Assembly (NCBI GenBank): GCA_000474255.1
Contig: BATO01000018.1
Span: 1 to 64,000 of the forward strand
Source: Aquipseudomonas alcaligenes MRY13-0052
GTDB taxonomy: Bacteria > Pseudomonadota > Gammaproteobacteria > Pseudomonadales > Pseudomonadaceae
Direction: 5' to 3'
DNA: 64,000 bases
Notes under the pieces: generated by a model
The model's input: the letters and a program-made list of their open reading frames with translations, nothing else
The model's database searches: none
What the model was told of the DNA's origin: nothing
Shown here: piece by piece, positions 38,558 to 47,070 of the stretch
Layout: every line of letters begins with the position of its first letter
Numbering within the stretch: position 1 is the first letter of the stretch
Position numbers and translations under genes: made by a program

Positions 38558-39484
38558 ATGGTCCCGTCCATCCCTACCAACACCATAGATTTCGATGCTG
38601 CCAAGCTTCAGCGCCTGGGCTTTACCAGCCCGGCCCAAAGCAAGCTGCGGCAGATGACCCTGCTGGAACTGCGTCGCCAGTTGAGCATGCAACTGCAGAC
38701 CAGCCTGGATGTGGAACGCATCGTCAGCCTGTTCTTCCGTGAAGTGCAGCGCCTCGTCCCCCTCGACGCCCTGGCCTACCAGCACCAGAGCAGCGACCTG
38801 CGCCTGGAATACGGCGAACGCGCCGCCCACTCGGCCGGCTACCGCCTGAGCCACGAGGGCGAGTACCTGGGCGAGCTGATCTTCCGCCGCCGCCAGCGTT
38901 TCGACGATGCCGAACTGAGCCAGCTCGAATCGCTGCTCGCCTGCATGCTCTTCCCGCTGCGCAACGCCCTGCTCTACCGCACTGCGGTGCAATCGGCACT
39001 GCGCGACCCGCTGACCGACACCGGCAACCGCATCGCCATGGACCAGGCGCTGCAACGCGAGGTGGACCTGGCGCGGCGCAGCCAACAGCCGCTGTCGGTG
39101 CTGATGCTGGACATCGACCACTTCAAGCGCGTCAACGACGAATACGGCCACAGCACCGGCGACGAAGTGCTCAAAGCCGTGGCCGCCACCCTCAAGGGCA
39201 AGCTGCGTAACGTCGACATGGTGTTCCGCTACGGCGGCGAGGAATTCCTCGTCCTGCTCTCCAACACCTGCCGCGAAGCCGCCGGCATGGTCGGCGAGCG
39301 CCTGCGCATGGGCGTGATGGAGATCCAGCACCTGGTGGGCGGCCGCCCCATCGAGCTGTCGATGAGCCTGGGCTGCGCCACGCTGCTGCCGGCCGAATCG
39401 GTGGACAGCCTGCTGCGCCGTGCCGACAGCGCCCTCTATGTGGCCAAGCGCACCGGCCGCAATCGCCTGTCCATGGCTGGCTAA
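38558..39484 (+). CDS. GGDEF diguanylate cyclase
   Basis: Makes cyclic di-GMP. The 308-aa protein has an N-terminal GAF-like sensory region (LDVERIVSLFFREVQRLVPLD) and a C-terminal GGDEF domain with the intact active site RYGGEEF and an RxxD inhibitory site (RNVD) five residues before it, so product inhibition is expected. The frame is open from 38480, but ATG 38558 with AGAGG upstream matches the family's start better. No membrane segment is seen, so it is probably cytoplasmic. Confidence 0.9.
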   Translation: MVPSIPTNTIDFDAAKLQRLGFTSPAQSKLRQMTLLELRRQLSMQLQTSLDVERIVSLFFREVQRLVPLDALAYQHQSSDLRLEYGERAAHSAGYRLSHEGEYLGELIFRRRQRFDDAELSQLESLLACMLFPLRNALLYRTAVQSALRDPLTDTGNRIAMDQALQREVDLARRSQQPLSVLMLDIDHFKRVNDEYGHSTGDEVLKAVAATLKGKLRNVDMVFRYGGEEFLVLLSNTCREAAGMVGERLRMGVMEIQHLVGGRPIELSMSLGCATLLPAESVDSLLRRADSALYVAKRTGRNRLSMAG

Positions 39485-39511
39485 GCCCCGCCCAACGCGA
39501 ACGACACCCAC

Positions 39512-39538
39512 GAAAAAGGGGCCCATCGGGCCCCTTTT
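39512..39538. terminator. Bidirectional terminator between GGDEF gene and rluB
   Basis: aaaaaggggccc-ATC-gggcccctttttt-type perfect stem with A and T runs on both sides, between convergent genes; it can terminate both. Confidence 0.85.
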
Positions 39539-39554
39539 TCATTGCATCGGCCAA

Positions 39555-40826
39555 TCAGCGCTTGCGGCCGAAACCGGGGCGCTGGCCCTCGCCTGCCGGC
39601 CCATTGGTGCGCTTGCTTACCGGGCGCGCCGGCTTGCGCTGCGGGCGTTCAGCCACTTCGCTGGCATCGCCCTGGGGCTTGCCACGGGGCTTCTTGGCCA
39701 CATCACGCGGGCGCTCCGCCAGCGGCGTGCCACGGTTCTGCTCGCCACGGGCTGCCGGGCGCGGAGCGCGGGCGGGACGTTCGGCACCTTCGCCACGGGG
39801 GCTGCGTGCCGGGCGGTCAGAACCCTCGCCACGAGGAGCACGGGCCGGACGATCCGAACCTTCGCCACGCGGTGCACGGCTCGGGCGCTCAGCACCTTCG
39901 CCACGACCACGGGCAGGACGCTCGCCACCTTCGCTGCGCGGGCCACGGGCCGGGCGCTCATCGCCCTGGCGGCGGCCACGGCCGCTCACCGGCTTGACCA
40001 GCTTGCGCTGCATGCGCTCGACCTTGTCCTTGTGCTTGCTGGAAACCTCCGGCAGCTGGATAGGCTTGAGGCCCACTTCGCCACTGAGGATGTCCACTTC
40101 GGACTGGCCCATCTCGCGCCAGCGCCCCATGGTCAGCTCGGAGGTGAGGAACACCGGGCCGAAACGCACGCGCTTCAGGCGGCTGACCACCAAGCCCTGG
40201 GATTCCCACAGGCGACGTACTTCGCGGTTGCGGCCTTCCATCACCACGCAGTGGTACCAATGGTTGAAACCTTCGCCGCCGGGCGCTTCCTGGATGTCGG
40301 TGAACTTGGCGGGGCCGTCTTCCAGCATCACGCCGTTCTTCAGGTTCTCCAGGATCTCCTCGGTGACTTCGCCCCGCACGCGCACGGCGTACTCGCGGTC
40401 CATCTCGTAGGAGGGGTGCATCAGGCGGTTGGCCAGCTCACCGTCGGTGGTGAACAGCAGCAGGCCGGTGGTGTTAATGTCCAGACGACCGATGTTGATC
40501 CAGCGGCCAGCGCGCAGACGCGGCAGGCGCTCGAATACGGTGGGGCGGCCTTCCGGGTCGTCGCGGGTGCAGACTTCGCCGTCGGGCTTGTTGTAGATCA
40601 GCACGCGGCGGACGGCTTCGGTCTCTTCCTCGCGCTTGAGCAGGCGGCCGTCGACGCTGATGGCGTCGTGACGGTCGACGCGCTGGCCGAGGGTCGCGGC
40701 CACGCCGTTGACCTTGACGCGGCCTTCGGTGATCCAGGCCTCGATGTCGCGGCGCGAAGCCAGGCCAATGCGAGCCAGGACCTTCTGCAGCTTTTCCCCA
40801 GCGGGGCTGTATTCGTCTTCGTTCAT
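39555..40826 (-). CDS. rluB: 23S rRNA pseudouridine synthase B with Arg-rich tail
   Basis: RluB makes pseudouridine 2605 in 23S rRNA. It has an S4 domain ([20 protein letters not shown]), the catalytic Asp in [16 protein letters not shown], and RxxEREY-type [11 protein letters not shown]. Start ATG 40826 has GGGAGG 7 bases upstream. Of 423 aa, the last ~150 form a basic low-complexity tail with near-repeats of [12 protein letters not shown], which must be disordered and may add RNA binding. The tail varies widely among pseudomonads. Confidence 0.94.
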   Translation of the reverse strand: MNEDEYSPAGEKLQKVLARIGLASRRDIEAWITEGRVKVNGVAATLGQRVDRHDAISVDGRLLKREEETEAVRRVLIYNKPDGEVCTRDDPEGRPTVFERLPRLRAGRWINIGRLDINTTGLLLFTTDGELANRLMHPSYEMDREYAVRVRGEVTEEILENLKNGVMLEDGPAKFTDIQEAPGGEGFNHWYHCVVMEGRNREVRRLWESQGLVVSRLKRVRFGPVFLTSELTMGRWREMGQSEVDILSGEVGLKPIQLPEVSSKHKDKVERMQRKLVKPVSGRGRRQGDERPARGPRSEGGERPARGRGEGAERPSRAPRGEGSDRPARAPRGEGSDRPARSPRGEGAERPARAPRPAARGEQNRGTPLAERPRDVAKKPRGKPQGDASEVAERPQRKPARPVSKRTNGPAGEGQRPGFGRKR

Positions 40827-40914
40827 CTGGGCACCTCCCGGTGTAGTCATTCAAAAAGGTCGCGCATCATACGCGGCGGGCGAACCTCAGGCTAGCTCAG
40901 CGCGTGCGGGGTCG

Positions 40915-41094
40915 TCAGTGTTTTCGCCGGCCGGTCGCGGCCAGGGCCAGCAGGCGCATATCGGCTTCGGCCAGCACCTCGCGGCGCGCCTGCTTGCCGA
41001 GCTTCTTCCAGCCCTTGATTTCGCTGCGGGTACGTCCGCACCCCCGGCAAACGTCGTCGGCAAACTGGCAAACCTTGATGCAGGGGTCCTTCAT
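40915..41094 (-). CDS. DUF1289 family protein
   Basis: A 59-aa protein starting at ATG 41094 (MKDPCIKVCQFAD). It has a CxxxC...CxGCGRT cysteine pattern typical of DUF1289 and a basic C terminus; a metal site is likely. It is 22 bp downstream of scpB. The function is unknown. Confidence 0.88.
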   Translation of the reverse strand: MKDPCIKVCQFADDVCRGCGRTRSEIKGWKKLGKQARREVLAEADMRLLALAATGRRKH

Positions 41095-41116
41095 CGCAGC
41101 GCCTCGTCTTGTGGCC

Positions 41117-41938
41117 TCAGTGACGGGTCTCGTCAGGCGCCTCATCGAACAGCGCCTCGTCGCCCGCTTCCACCCCGGCGGGCTCCTCGCCCGCCGGTTG
41201 CTCGGCGTCGGCGTCGGCGACGGGCAGGTCGTCGAAGTCGATCTTCAACCCCTGCTCCATGGTGTCCAGTTCCGCCAGCAGCGAGCGGAAGCTGGTTTCT
41301 TCGCGGGGCTCGGCGGGCTCTTCGCCCGCCAGGTCGGCGCGCGCCTGCAAACCTTCGGGCACCGGCACGTCGACGTCATCGAGGGCCAGCACCGGCTCGG
41401 GCTCCAGCTCTCTCAGGGCGGCGAGCGGCGGCAGGTCATCGAGGTTCTTCAGGTTGAAATGGTCGAGGAAGCCCTTGGTGGTGGCGAACATCGCCGGGCG
41501 GCCGGGCACATCGCGGTAACCGACCACACGGATCCACTCGCGCTCGATCAGCGTCTTGACGATCTGGCTGTTCACCGCCACGCCACGGATGTCCTCGATC
41601 TCGCCCCGGGTGATCGGCTGGCGGTAGGCGATCAGCGCCAGGGTTTCCAGCATCGCGCGGGAATAACGCTGCGGGCGCTCCTCCCACAGGCGGCCGACCC
41701 AGGGCGCGAACCGTTCACGCACCTGCAGGCGGTAACCGGATGCCACTTCCTTGAGTTCGAAGGCGCGCCCCTTGCAGGAGGTGGCCAGGATCGCCAGTGC
41801 GGCACGGATCTGCGCGAGCTCCGGTCGCTCGGCCTCCTCGAACAGCTCGGCGATGCGCTCCAGCGACAGCGGCTTGCCGGAAGCCAGCAGGTACGCCTCG
41901 AGCAGGGAGGCCAGCTCCTTGGGGTCGTTAAGGTTCAT
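41117..41938 (-). CDS. scpB: Segregation and condensation protein B
   Basis: Winged-helix kleisin partner of the SMC-ScpAB complex, 273 aa. The core (ETLALIAYRQPITRGEIEDIRGV) is followed by an acidic tail of about 80 residues. It starts directly after the scpA stop, so the two are co-translated. In Pseudomonas SMC-ScpAB coexists with MukBEF-type condensins. Confidence 0.95.
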   Translation of the reverse strand: MNLNDPKELASLLEAYLLASGKPLSLERIAELFEEAERPELAQIRAALAILATSCKGRAFELKEVASGYRLQVRERFAPWVGRLWEERPQRYSRAMLETLALIAYRQPITRGEIEDIRGVAVNSQIVKTLIEREWIRVVGYRDVPGRPAMFATTKGFLDHFNLKNLDDLPPLAALRELEPEPVLALDDVDVPVPEGLQARADLAGEEPAEPREETSFRSLLAELDTMEQGLKIDFDDLPVADADAEQPAGEEPAGVEAGDEALFDEAPDETRH

Positions 41939-42763
41939 CTACTCGGCTCTTGCGCGGACGTGGATGGGTGCAAAGGCCTCATTCTGCACCAGTTCCACCA
42001 GTTGTTCCTTGATCAGCTCCAGCACTGCCATGAAGGTCACCACCACACCCAATCGCCCTTCTTCGGCGGTGAACAGGCTGACGAACGGCAGGAAGGCGCC
42101 CCCCTTGAGGCGCTCCAGCACTTCACTCATGCGCTCGCGGGTGGACAGCGCCTCGCGGGTCACCTGGTGGCTTTCGAACATGTCGGCGCGGCGCAGCACC
42201 TCGGCCATGGACAGCAGCAATTCTTCCAGGCTCACATCCGGCAGCAGCTTGCGGGCCCGCGCCTCGGGAGCATCCAAGCGCGGCACGGTGTTGTCGCGGC
42301 CAACCCGGGGCAACATGTCGATGCCTTCGGCGGCGGCCTTGTAGCGCTCATACTCCTGCAGGCGGCGAATCAGCTCGGCGCGCGGGTCTTCTTCCTCGAC
42401 CTCCGCCTCGTTGGAGCGCGGCAACAACATGCGCGACTTGATCTCGGCGAGCATGGCGGCCATCACCAGGTACTCGGCGGCCAGCTCCAGACGCACCGAT
42501 TTCATCAGCTCGACATAGCCCATGTATTGGCGAGTGATCTCCGCCACGGGGATGTCGAGGATGTTGATGTTCTGCTTGCGGATCAGATAAAGCAGCAGGT
42601 CGAGCGGCCCTTCGAAGGCTTCGAGGAACACCTCCAGGGCATCCGGCGGGATATAGAGGTCGATGGGCAGCTCGGTGACCGCCTGCCCGTAGACCAGGGC
42701 GAACGGCAGTTCCTGCTGGGCACCGGCCTGGCTATCGACCCGGGGCGTAGCCTCTGCACTCAC
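41939..42763 (-). CDS. scpA: Segregation and condensation protein A (kleisin)
   Basis: The kleisin subunit linking SMC heads, 274 aa. The motif FEGPLDLLLYLIRKQNINILDIPVAEIT marks the N-terminal domain, and the C-terminal winged helix ends at residue 274. It begins at GTG 42763, which overlaps the upstream stop as GTGA. Confidence 0.95.
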   Translation of the reverse strand: MSAEATPRVDSQAGAQQELPFALVYGQAVTELPIDLYIPPDALEVFLEAFEGPLDLLLYLIRKQNINILDIPVAEITRQYMGYVELMKSVRLELAAEYLVMAAMLAEIKSRMLLPRSNEAEVEEEDPRAELIRRLQEYERYKAAAEGIDMLPRVGRDNTVPRLDAPEARARKLLPDVSLEELLLSMAEVLRRADMFESHQVTREALSTRERMSEVLERLKGGAFLPFVSLFTAEEGRLGVVVTFMAVLELIKEQLVELVQNEAFAPIHVRARAE

Positions 42764-43395
42764 GCCTCGGCGTCCGTCAGGAAGGGCGCCGGGTCACCAC
42801 ACCCCGCGCGCACCAGGCGCGGCTCGCCTTCGGACAGGTCGACCACGGTGGAGGCTTCCATGCCGCCATAACCGCCGTCGATGATCAGGTCCACCTGGTG
42901 CTCGAGGATCTGGCGCATCTCGTAGGGATCGCTCATCGGCAGGGCTTCACCGGGCAGGGTCAGGGTGGCGCTCATCAAGGGCGCGCCCAGCTCCTCCAGC
43001 AACGCCAGGGCGATAGGGTGGTCCGGCACCCGCAGGCCGATGGTGCGGCGCTTGGGGTGCAGCAGCATGCGCGGCACTTCGCGGGTGGCGCTGAGGATGA
43101 AGGTGTAAGGCCCGGGCGTATGCGCCTTGAGCAGGCGGAACGCAGCGGTGTCGACCTTGGCGAACAGCCCCAGCTCGGAAAGGTCGCGGCAGACCAGGGT
43201 GAAGTTGTGCTTGTCATCCAGGCGGCGCAGGCGGCGGATGCGTTCCACGCCGTTCTTCTCGCCGATGGCGCAGCCGACCGCATAAGAGGAGTCGGTGGGA
43301 TAGACGATCACGCCCCCCGCCCTGACGATCTCCACCGCCTGTTTGATCAGCCGCGGCTGGGGATTCTCCGGGTGGACCTGGAAAAACTGACTCAC
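42760..43395 (-). CDS. YciO/Sua5-family threonylcarbamoyl-AMP synthase-like protein
   Basis: A 211-aa YrdC-domain protein with [47 protein letters not shown] and [16 protein letters not shown]. The family makes threonylcarbamoyl-AMP for tRNA t6A37, but YciO-type members are often of uncertain activity. Start GTG 43395 is preceded by GGGAG; the frame is open to 43533. Confidence 0.9.
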   Translation of the reverse strand: MSQFFQVHPENPQPRLIKQAVEIVRAGGVIVYPTDSSYAVGCAIGEKNGVERIRRLRRLDDKHNFTLVCRDLSELGLFAKVDTAAFRLLKAHTPGPYTFILSATREVPRMLLHPKRRTIGLRVPDHPIALALLEELGAPLMSATLTLPGEALPMSDPYEMRQILEHQVDLIIDGGYGGMEASTVVDLSEGEPRLVRAGCGDPAPFLTDAEA

Positions 43396-43408
43396 GTTAT
43401 CTCCCTGC

Positions 43409-44272
43409 TCAGCGTTCAGTTGGTCGTTGTGCATGTTGGAAACGCGCCGCCAGGGGCGGCAGGTCCTCCGGTATGGGTCGGTACACGCCCAGCTCCGACC
43501 AGTCCCCAGGTGCGTGGAAATCGCTGCCGGCACTCACCAGCAAGCCGAATTCGCGGGCGAGAATGGTCAACACGCCCACCTGCTCCGCAGGCTGCATACC
43601 GTTGACCACCTCTATGGCGTGGCCGCCGGCGGCGATGAAATCCGCCACCAGCTTGCGACGCTTGGTCTTAGTGAAGTCGTAATGGTAGGGATGCGCCAGG
43701 CTGATCCAGGCCCCGGCGGCACGCAGCGTACCCACCGCCTCGGCCAGGGGCGGCCAGTGCTGCTTGACGTCGCCGAGCTTGCCCGAGCCCAGCCATTTGC
43801 GGAAGGCCTCGGCACGGTCGCGCACATGCTTCTCGCGCACCAGGAACTCGGCGAAATGCGGGCGTGCCGGCGCGTTGCCGCTGTCGCCCAGTTCGCGCTG
43901 GATCGCCCGCGCGCCTTCCAGCGCCCCGGGCATGCCCTTGGCGGTCAGGCGCCGGTCGATCTCCTCGGCACGCGACCAGCGGCCCTGGTGCAGGTCGGCG
44001 ATGGCCTGGCGCAGCTCTGGCGCCTCCTGACGGAAGGCATAGCCGAGCACGTGAATCGTGGCGCCGCCCCAGGTGCAGGACAGCTCCACGCCGTTTATCA
44101 GTTCGATGTCCAGGTCGGCGGCGGCGCTACGCGCTTCCTCCAGCCCTTCGAGGGTGTCATGGTCGGTCAGCGCCAGCACCCGCACGCCCTTTTCATGGGC
44201 GCGCGCCACCAGTACGGCGGGCGCCAGGGCGCCGTCGGAGGCCGTGCTGTGACAGTGCAGATCAATGTGCAT
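43409..44272 (-). CDS. rnm: PHP-domain 5'-3' exoribonuclease RNase AM
   Basis: A 287-aa PHP phosphoesterase (YciV/TrpH family) that trims the 5' ends of rRNA and degrades 3',5'-bisphosphates. The metal-binding motifs are [38 protein letters not shown] and [10 protein letters not shown]. It starts the minus-strand run that leads into the yciO-scpAB operon and is divergent from yciB. Confidence 0.93.
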   Translation of the reverse strand: MHIDLHCHSTASDGALAPAVLVARAHEKGVRVLALTDHDTLEGLEEARSAAADLDIELINGVELSCTWGGATIHVLGYAFRQEAPELRQAIADLHQGRWSRAEEIDRRLTAKGMPGALEGARAIQRELGDSGNAPARPHFAEFLVREKHVRDRAEAFRKWLGSGKLGDVKQHWPPLAEAVGTLRAAGAWISLAHPYHYDFTKTKRRKLVADFIAAGGHAIEVVNGMQPAEQVGVLTILAREFGLLVSAGSDFHAPGDWSELGVYRPIPEDLPPLAARFQHAQRPTER

Positions 44273-44338
44273 GGCGTGCGCTTTCGCTACGAGAATGGTT
44301 TGTTATTATGCCGCCACATCCCGCTTCTGGCTGCCGCC

Positions 44339-44929
44339 GTGAAACAATTCATCGACTTCATCCCGCTCATCCTCTTCTTCATCGTTTACAAGCTCAAGCC
44401 ACGCGCCATCGAATTCGCCGGGCACAGCGTCATGCTGGGCGGCATCTTCAGCGCCACCGCCGTGCTGATCGCCGCCTCGGTGGTGGTCTACGGGGCGATC
44501 TTCGTCACCCAGCGCCGCCTGGAAAAAGGCCAGTGGCTGACCCTGGCCGCCTGCCTGGTGTTCGGCGGCCTGACCCTGACCTTCCACAGCGAAACCTTCC
44601 TCAAATGGAAGGCGCCGGTGGTCAACTGGCTGTTCGCCCTGGGCTTCGCCGCCAGCCACTTCATCGGCGACAAGCCGCTGATCCAGCGCGTCATGGGCCA
44701 CGCTGTCGCGCTGCCCCAGGCCATCTGGGTGCGCCTCAACCTGGCCTGGATCGTCTTCTTCCTGTTCTGTGGCTTCGCCAACCTTTATGTCGCCTTCACC
44801 TATCAAGAGTTCTGGGTCGACTTCAAAGTCTTCGGCAGCCTGGGCCTGACCCTGCTATTCCTCATCGGCCAGGGCATCTTCCTGGCGCGCCACATGCACG
44901 ATCCCGAATCCGAAAAACCTCAAGAATAA
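44339..44929 (+). CDS. yciB: Inner-membrane septation protein A
   Basis: A 196-aa inner-membrane protein (YciB/IspZ) with five or six hydrophobic segments, starting [18 protein letters not shown] at GTG 44339. It contains [11 protein letters not shown] and ends in an acidic tail. It acts in cell division and envelope integrity in enterobacteria. Confidence 0.95.
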   Translation: MKQFIDFIPLILFFIVYKLKPRAIEFAGHSVMLGGIFSATAVLIAASVVVYGAIFVTQRRLEKGQWLTLAACLVFGGLTLTFHSETFLKWKAPVVNWLFALGFAASHFIGDKPLIQRVMGHAVALPQAIWVRLNLAWIVFFLFCGFANLYVAFTYQEFWVDFKVFGSLGLTLLFLIGQGIFLARHMHDPESEKPQE

Positions 44930-44937
44930 GGACTGTC

Positions 44938-45234
44938 ATGCTCTACGCGATCATCTCCACCGATGTTGCCGACTCCCTGGAAAAACGCGTGGCCAACCGC
45001 CCCGCGCACCTCGTCCGCCTGGAGCAGTTGAAAGCCGAAGGCCGCCTGGTACTGGCCGGCCCGCACCCGGCCGTGGACAGCAACGACCCGGGCAGCGCCG
45101 GCTTCACCGGCAGCCTGGTCGTCGCCGAGTTCGAGTCCCTGGTCGCCGCCCAGTCCTGGGCCGATGCCGACCCATTCCGCACCTCGGGTGTCTACGCCAA
45201 CGTGACCGTAAAACCCTTCAAGCAGGTCTTCTGA
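44938..45234 (+). CDS. yciI: YciI family protein
   Basis: A 98-aa alpha+beta-barrel protein beginning [17 protein letters not shown] with [17 protein letters not shown] and [15 protein letters not shown]. The conserved His-Asp pair of the family is present. The enzyme function is not known. It starts 9 bases after yciB and is probably translated with it. Confidence 0.93.
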   Translation: MLYAIISTDVADSLEKRVANRPAHLVRLEQLKAEGRLVLAGPHPAVDSNDPGSAGFTGSLVVAEFESLVAAQSWADADPFRTSGVYANVTVKPFKQVF

Positions 45235-45275
45235 CAGCAGCACGCCGAATCCATTCGTAGGAAACAGGAGTTCCG

Positions 45276-45707
45276 ATGCGCCACGCCTCGCTGTCCCTGC
45301 TGTTCGCCCTGTCCTTGACCGTCGCGCTGGCCCAGGCCGAAGAGGCCCTGCCAACGGTGGCCCCCAACGTGGCGGTGGAGCCGCGCCCGGTGGAAAACGT
45401 CGCTGCCCAGGAGTTCACCGCCCTGCAGCAGCGCCTGGCGGAAAGCGAGCGCCAGCGCAACGAGCTGGCCGCCCAACTGGCCAACGGCACCACGGCCGAA
45501 CGCGACACCGCCTTGCTGGCGCGCCTGCGCCAGGAAAACCAGCGCCTCAAGCTGCAACTCAAGGAGGCCCAGGCGGATCGCTCGCCGCGCCTGGTCAGCG
45601 ACGACCAGATGTGGTTCGCCATCGGCGGCGGCGTCGCCCTGCTGTCGCTGCTGATCGGCCTGTTCGCCCGCGGCGGACGACGCCAGCCCCGCCCGTGGAT
45701 CAACTGA
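45276..45707 (+). CDS. Exported coiled-coil membrane-anchored protein
   Basis: A 143-aa protein with a signal peptide (to about ALAQA), a coiled coil of ~60 residues (LQQRLAESERQRNELAAQL...RLKLQLKE) and a C-terminal membrane helix MWFAIGGGVALLSLLIGLF followed by a basic end. The layout matches the C-terminal part of YgiM-type proteins. The function is unknown. It lies 15 bases upstream of cpxR and may share its transcript. Confidence 0.8.
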   Translation: MRHASLSLLFALSLTVALAQAEEALPTVAPNVAVEPRPVENVAAQEFTALQQRLAESERQRNELAAQLANGTTAERDTALLARLRQENQRLKLQLKEAQADRSPRLVSDDQMWFAIGGGVALLSLLIGLFARGGRRQPRPWIN

Positions 45708-45722
45708 TGCGAAACGACGGCC

Positions 45723-46400
45723 ATGAGTGAACTGCTGCTGATCGACGACGACCAGGAACTCTGCGAGCTGCTCAACAGCTGGCTGAGCCAGGAAGGCTTC
45801 AGCGTGCGCGCCTGCCACGACGGCGTCAGTGCCCGCGCCGCCCTCGCGGCCCATGCACCGGCGGTCGTCGTGCTCGATGTGATGCTGCCCGACGGCAGCG
45901 GCCTGGAACTGCTCAAGCAATTGCGCGGCGACCACCCCGAGCTGCCGGTGCTAATGCTCTCCGCACGGGGCGAGCCGCTGGACCGCATCCTCGGCCTGGA
46001 ACTGGGCGCCGACGACTACCTGGCCAAGCCCTGCGACCCGCGCGAGCTCACCGCCCGCCTGCGCGCCGTGCTGCGCCGCACCCAGCCGCCGACGCAATCC
46101 AGCCAGCTGGAGTTGGGCGACCTCTGCTACAGCCCGGTGCGTGGCGTGGTCAACGTCGGCGATCACGAAATCAGCCTCACCGTTTCCGAAGGCCGCTTGC
46201 TGGAGGCCCTGCTGCGCCAGCCCGGCGAGCCGCTGGACAAGCAAGAGCTCGCGCAGCTGGCCCTGGGCCGCAAGCTCACCCTCTATGACCGCAGCCTCGA
46301 CATGCACGTCAGCAACCTGCGCAAGAAGCTCGGCCCGCACGCCGATGGCCGGCCACGCATCGTCGCCCTGCGCAGCCGCGGCTACTACTACAGCGCCTGA
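45723..46400 (+). CDS. cpxR: CpxR-like OmpR-family response regulator
   Basis: A 225-aa response regulator. The receiver domain has Asp8-10 (LLIDDD) and the phospho-acceptor Asp52 (VVLDVMLPDGSG); the C-terminal winged helix ends RIVALRSRGYYYSA. Synteny with PA3204-PA3206 and the CpxP-like gene between the regulator and the kinase identify the envelope-stress Cpx system. Confidence 0.92.
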   Translation: MSELLLIDDDQELCELLNSWLSQEGFSVRACHDGVSARAALAAHAPAVVVLDVMLPDGSGLELLKQLRGDHPELPVLMLSARGEPLDRILGLELGADDYLAKPCDPRELTARLRAVLRRTQPPTQSSQLELGDLCYSPVRGVVNVGDHEISLTVSEGRLLEALLRQPGEPLDKQELAQLALGRKLTLYDRSLDMHVSNLRKKLGPHADGRPRIVALRSRGYYYSA

Positions 46401-46466
46401 AACGCCTCACCCGGCGCCGCGTCGCAGAGCGCCCCGGGCCTTTCGTAACAGTTCCCTGAGCCTCTC

Positions 46467-46482
46467 TTTACCCAAGCTTTAC
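46467..46482 (-). promoter_or_regulatory. Candidate CpxR box
   Basis: Read on the minus strand the sequence is GTAAA-N6-GTAAA (TTTAC at 46467-46471 and 46478-46482), close to the CpxR consensus of two GTAAA half-sites. It lies about 85 bp upstream of the CpxP-like gene, and TAGACT at 46515-46520 could be its -10. Autoregulation by CpxR is the likely meaning. Confidence 0.55.
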
Positions 46483-46565
46483 CCTGGCCTGACCGCCCTT
46501 GACCTTGCCCTCCCTAGACTGAGCACATCCGGCAACCAGCCGGTTCAGAGACAAGGAGATAGACC

Positions 46566-46991
46566 ATGCGCAAGACAATCGCCGCCCTGCTTCTCGCAGC
46601 CGCCCTGCCCACCGTCGCCATGGCCATGCCCGAAGGTGGCCCCGGCCCGGAACGCGGCTTCGGCGGCCCCGGTCACGGTGGCCCCGGCCTGTTCAAGGAA
46701 CTGGACCTCAGCCGCGACCAGCGCCACCAGGTCGGCAAGCTGATGGGCGAGTCCATGAAGAACCGCCACGACATCACCCAGAAGTACCTGGACAAGCTGT
46801 CCGCCGCCGACAAGAAGGCCATGCAGGACGAGCTGAAGGCCAGCGAAGAGAAGAACCGCGCCGACATCCGCGCGCTGCTCACCCCCGAGCAGCAGAAGGA
46901 GTTCGACGCGCAGCAGAAGAAGATGGAAGAGCGTCGCGCCGAGCGTGCCGAGTTCGAAGCCTGGAAAGCCCAGCGCGCCAAGGCCCAATGA
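46566..46991 (+). CDS. CpxP/Spy-like periplasmic LTxxQ protein
   Basis: A 141-aa periplasmic protein with a signal peptide (cleavage after AMA), a Gly/Pro-rich stretch, then helices with LDLSRDQRHQVGKL and the family LTPEQQKEFDAQ. Such proteins act as chaperones and dampen CpxA. It corresponds to PA3205 and sits under the candidate CpxR box. Confidence 0.88.
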   Translation: MRKTIAALLLAAALPTVAMAMPEGGPGPERGFGGPGHGGPGLFKELDLSRDQRHQVGKLMGESMKNRHDITQKYLDKLSAADKKAMQDELKASEEKNRADIRALLTPEQQKEFDAQQKKMEERRAERAEFEAWKAQRAKAQ

Positions 46992-47020
46992 CCACGGCGG
47001 CCTGACCGCCCGTCCTACCG

Positions 47021-47046
47021 CCCATCAGGCTCCCACCTGATGGGCT
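47021..47046 (+). terminator. Hairpin between cpxP-like gene and cpxA
   Basis: A 10-bp perfect stem gcccatcagg / cctgatgggc with a short TTT tail directly before the cpxA ribosome site. It may reduce transcription into cpxA relative to the cpxP-like gene. Confidence 0.6.
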
Positions 47047-47070
47047 TTGCCGTTTCCGGAGGAGCATCGC

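Noticed and set aside
39555-40410. Plus-strand Arg-rich frames opposite rluB
   Set aside because: Antisense frames produced by the repeat tail of rluB.
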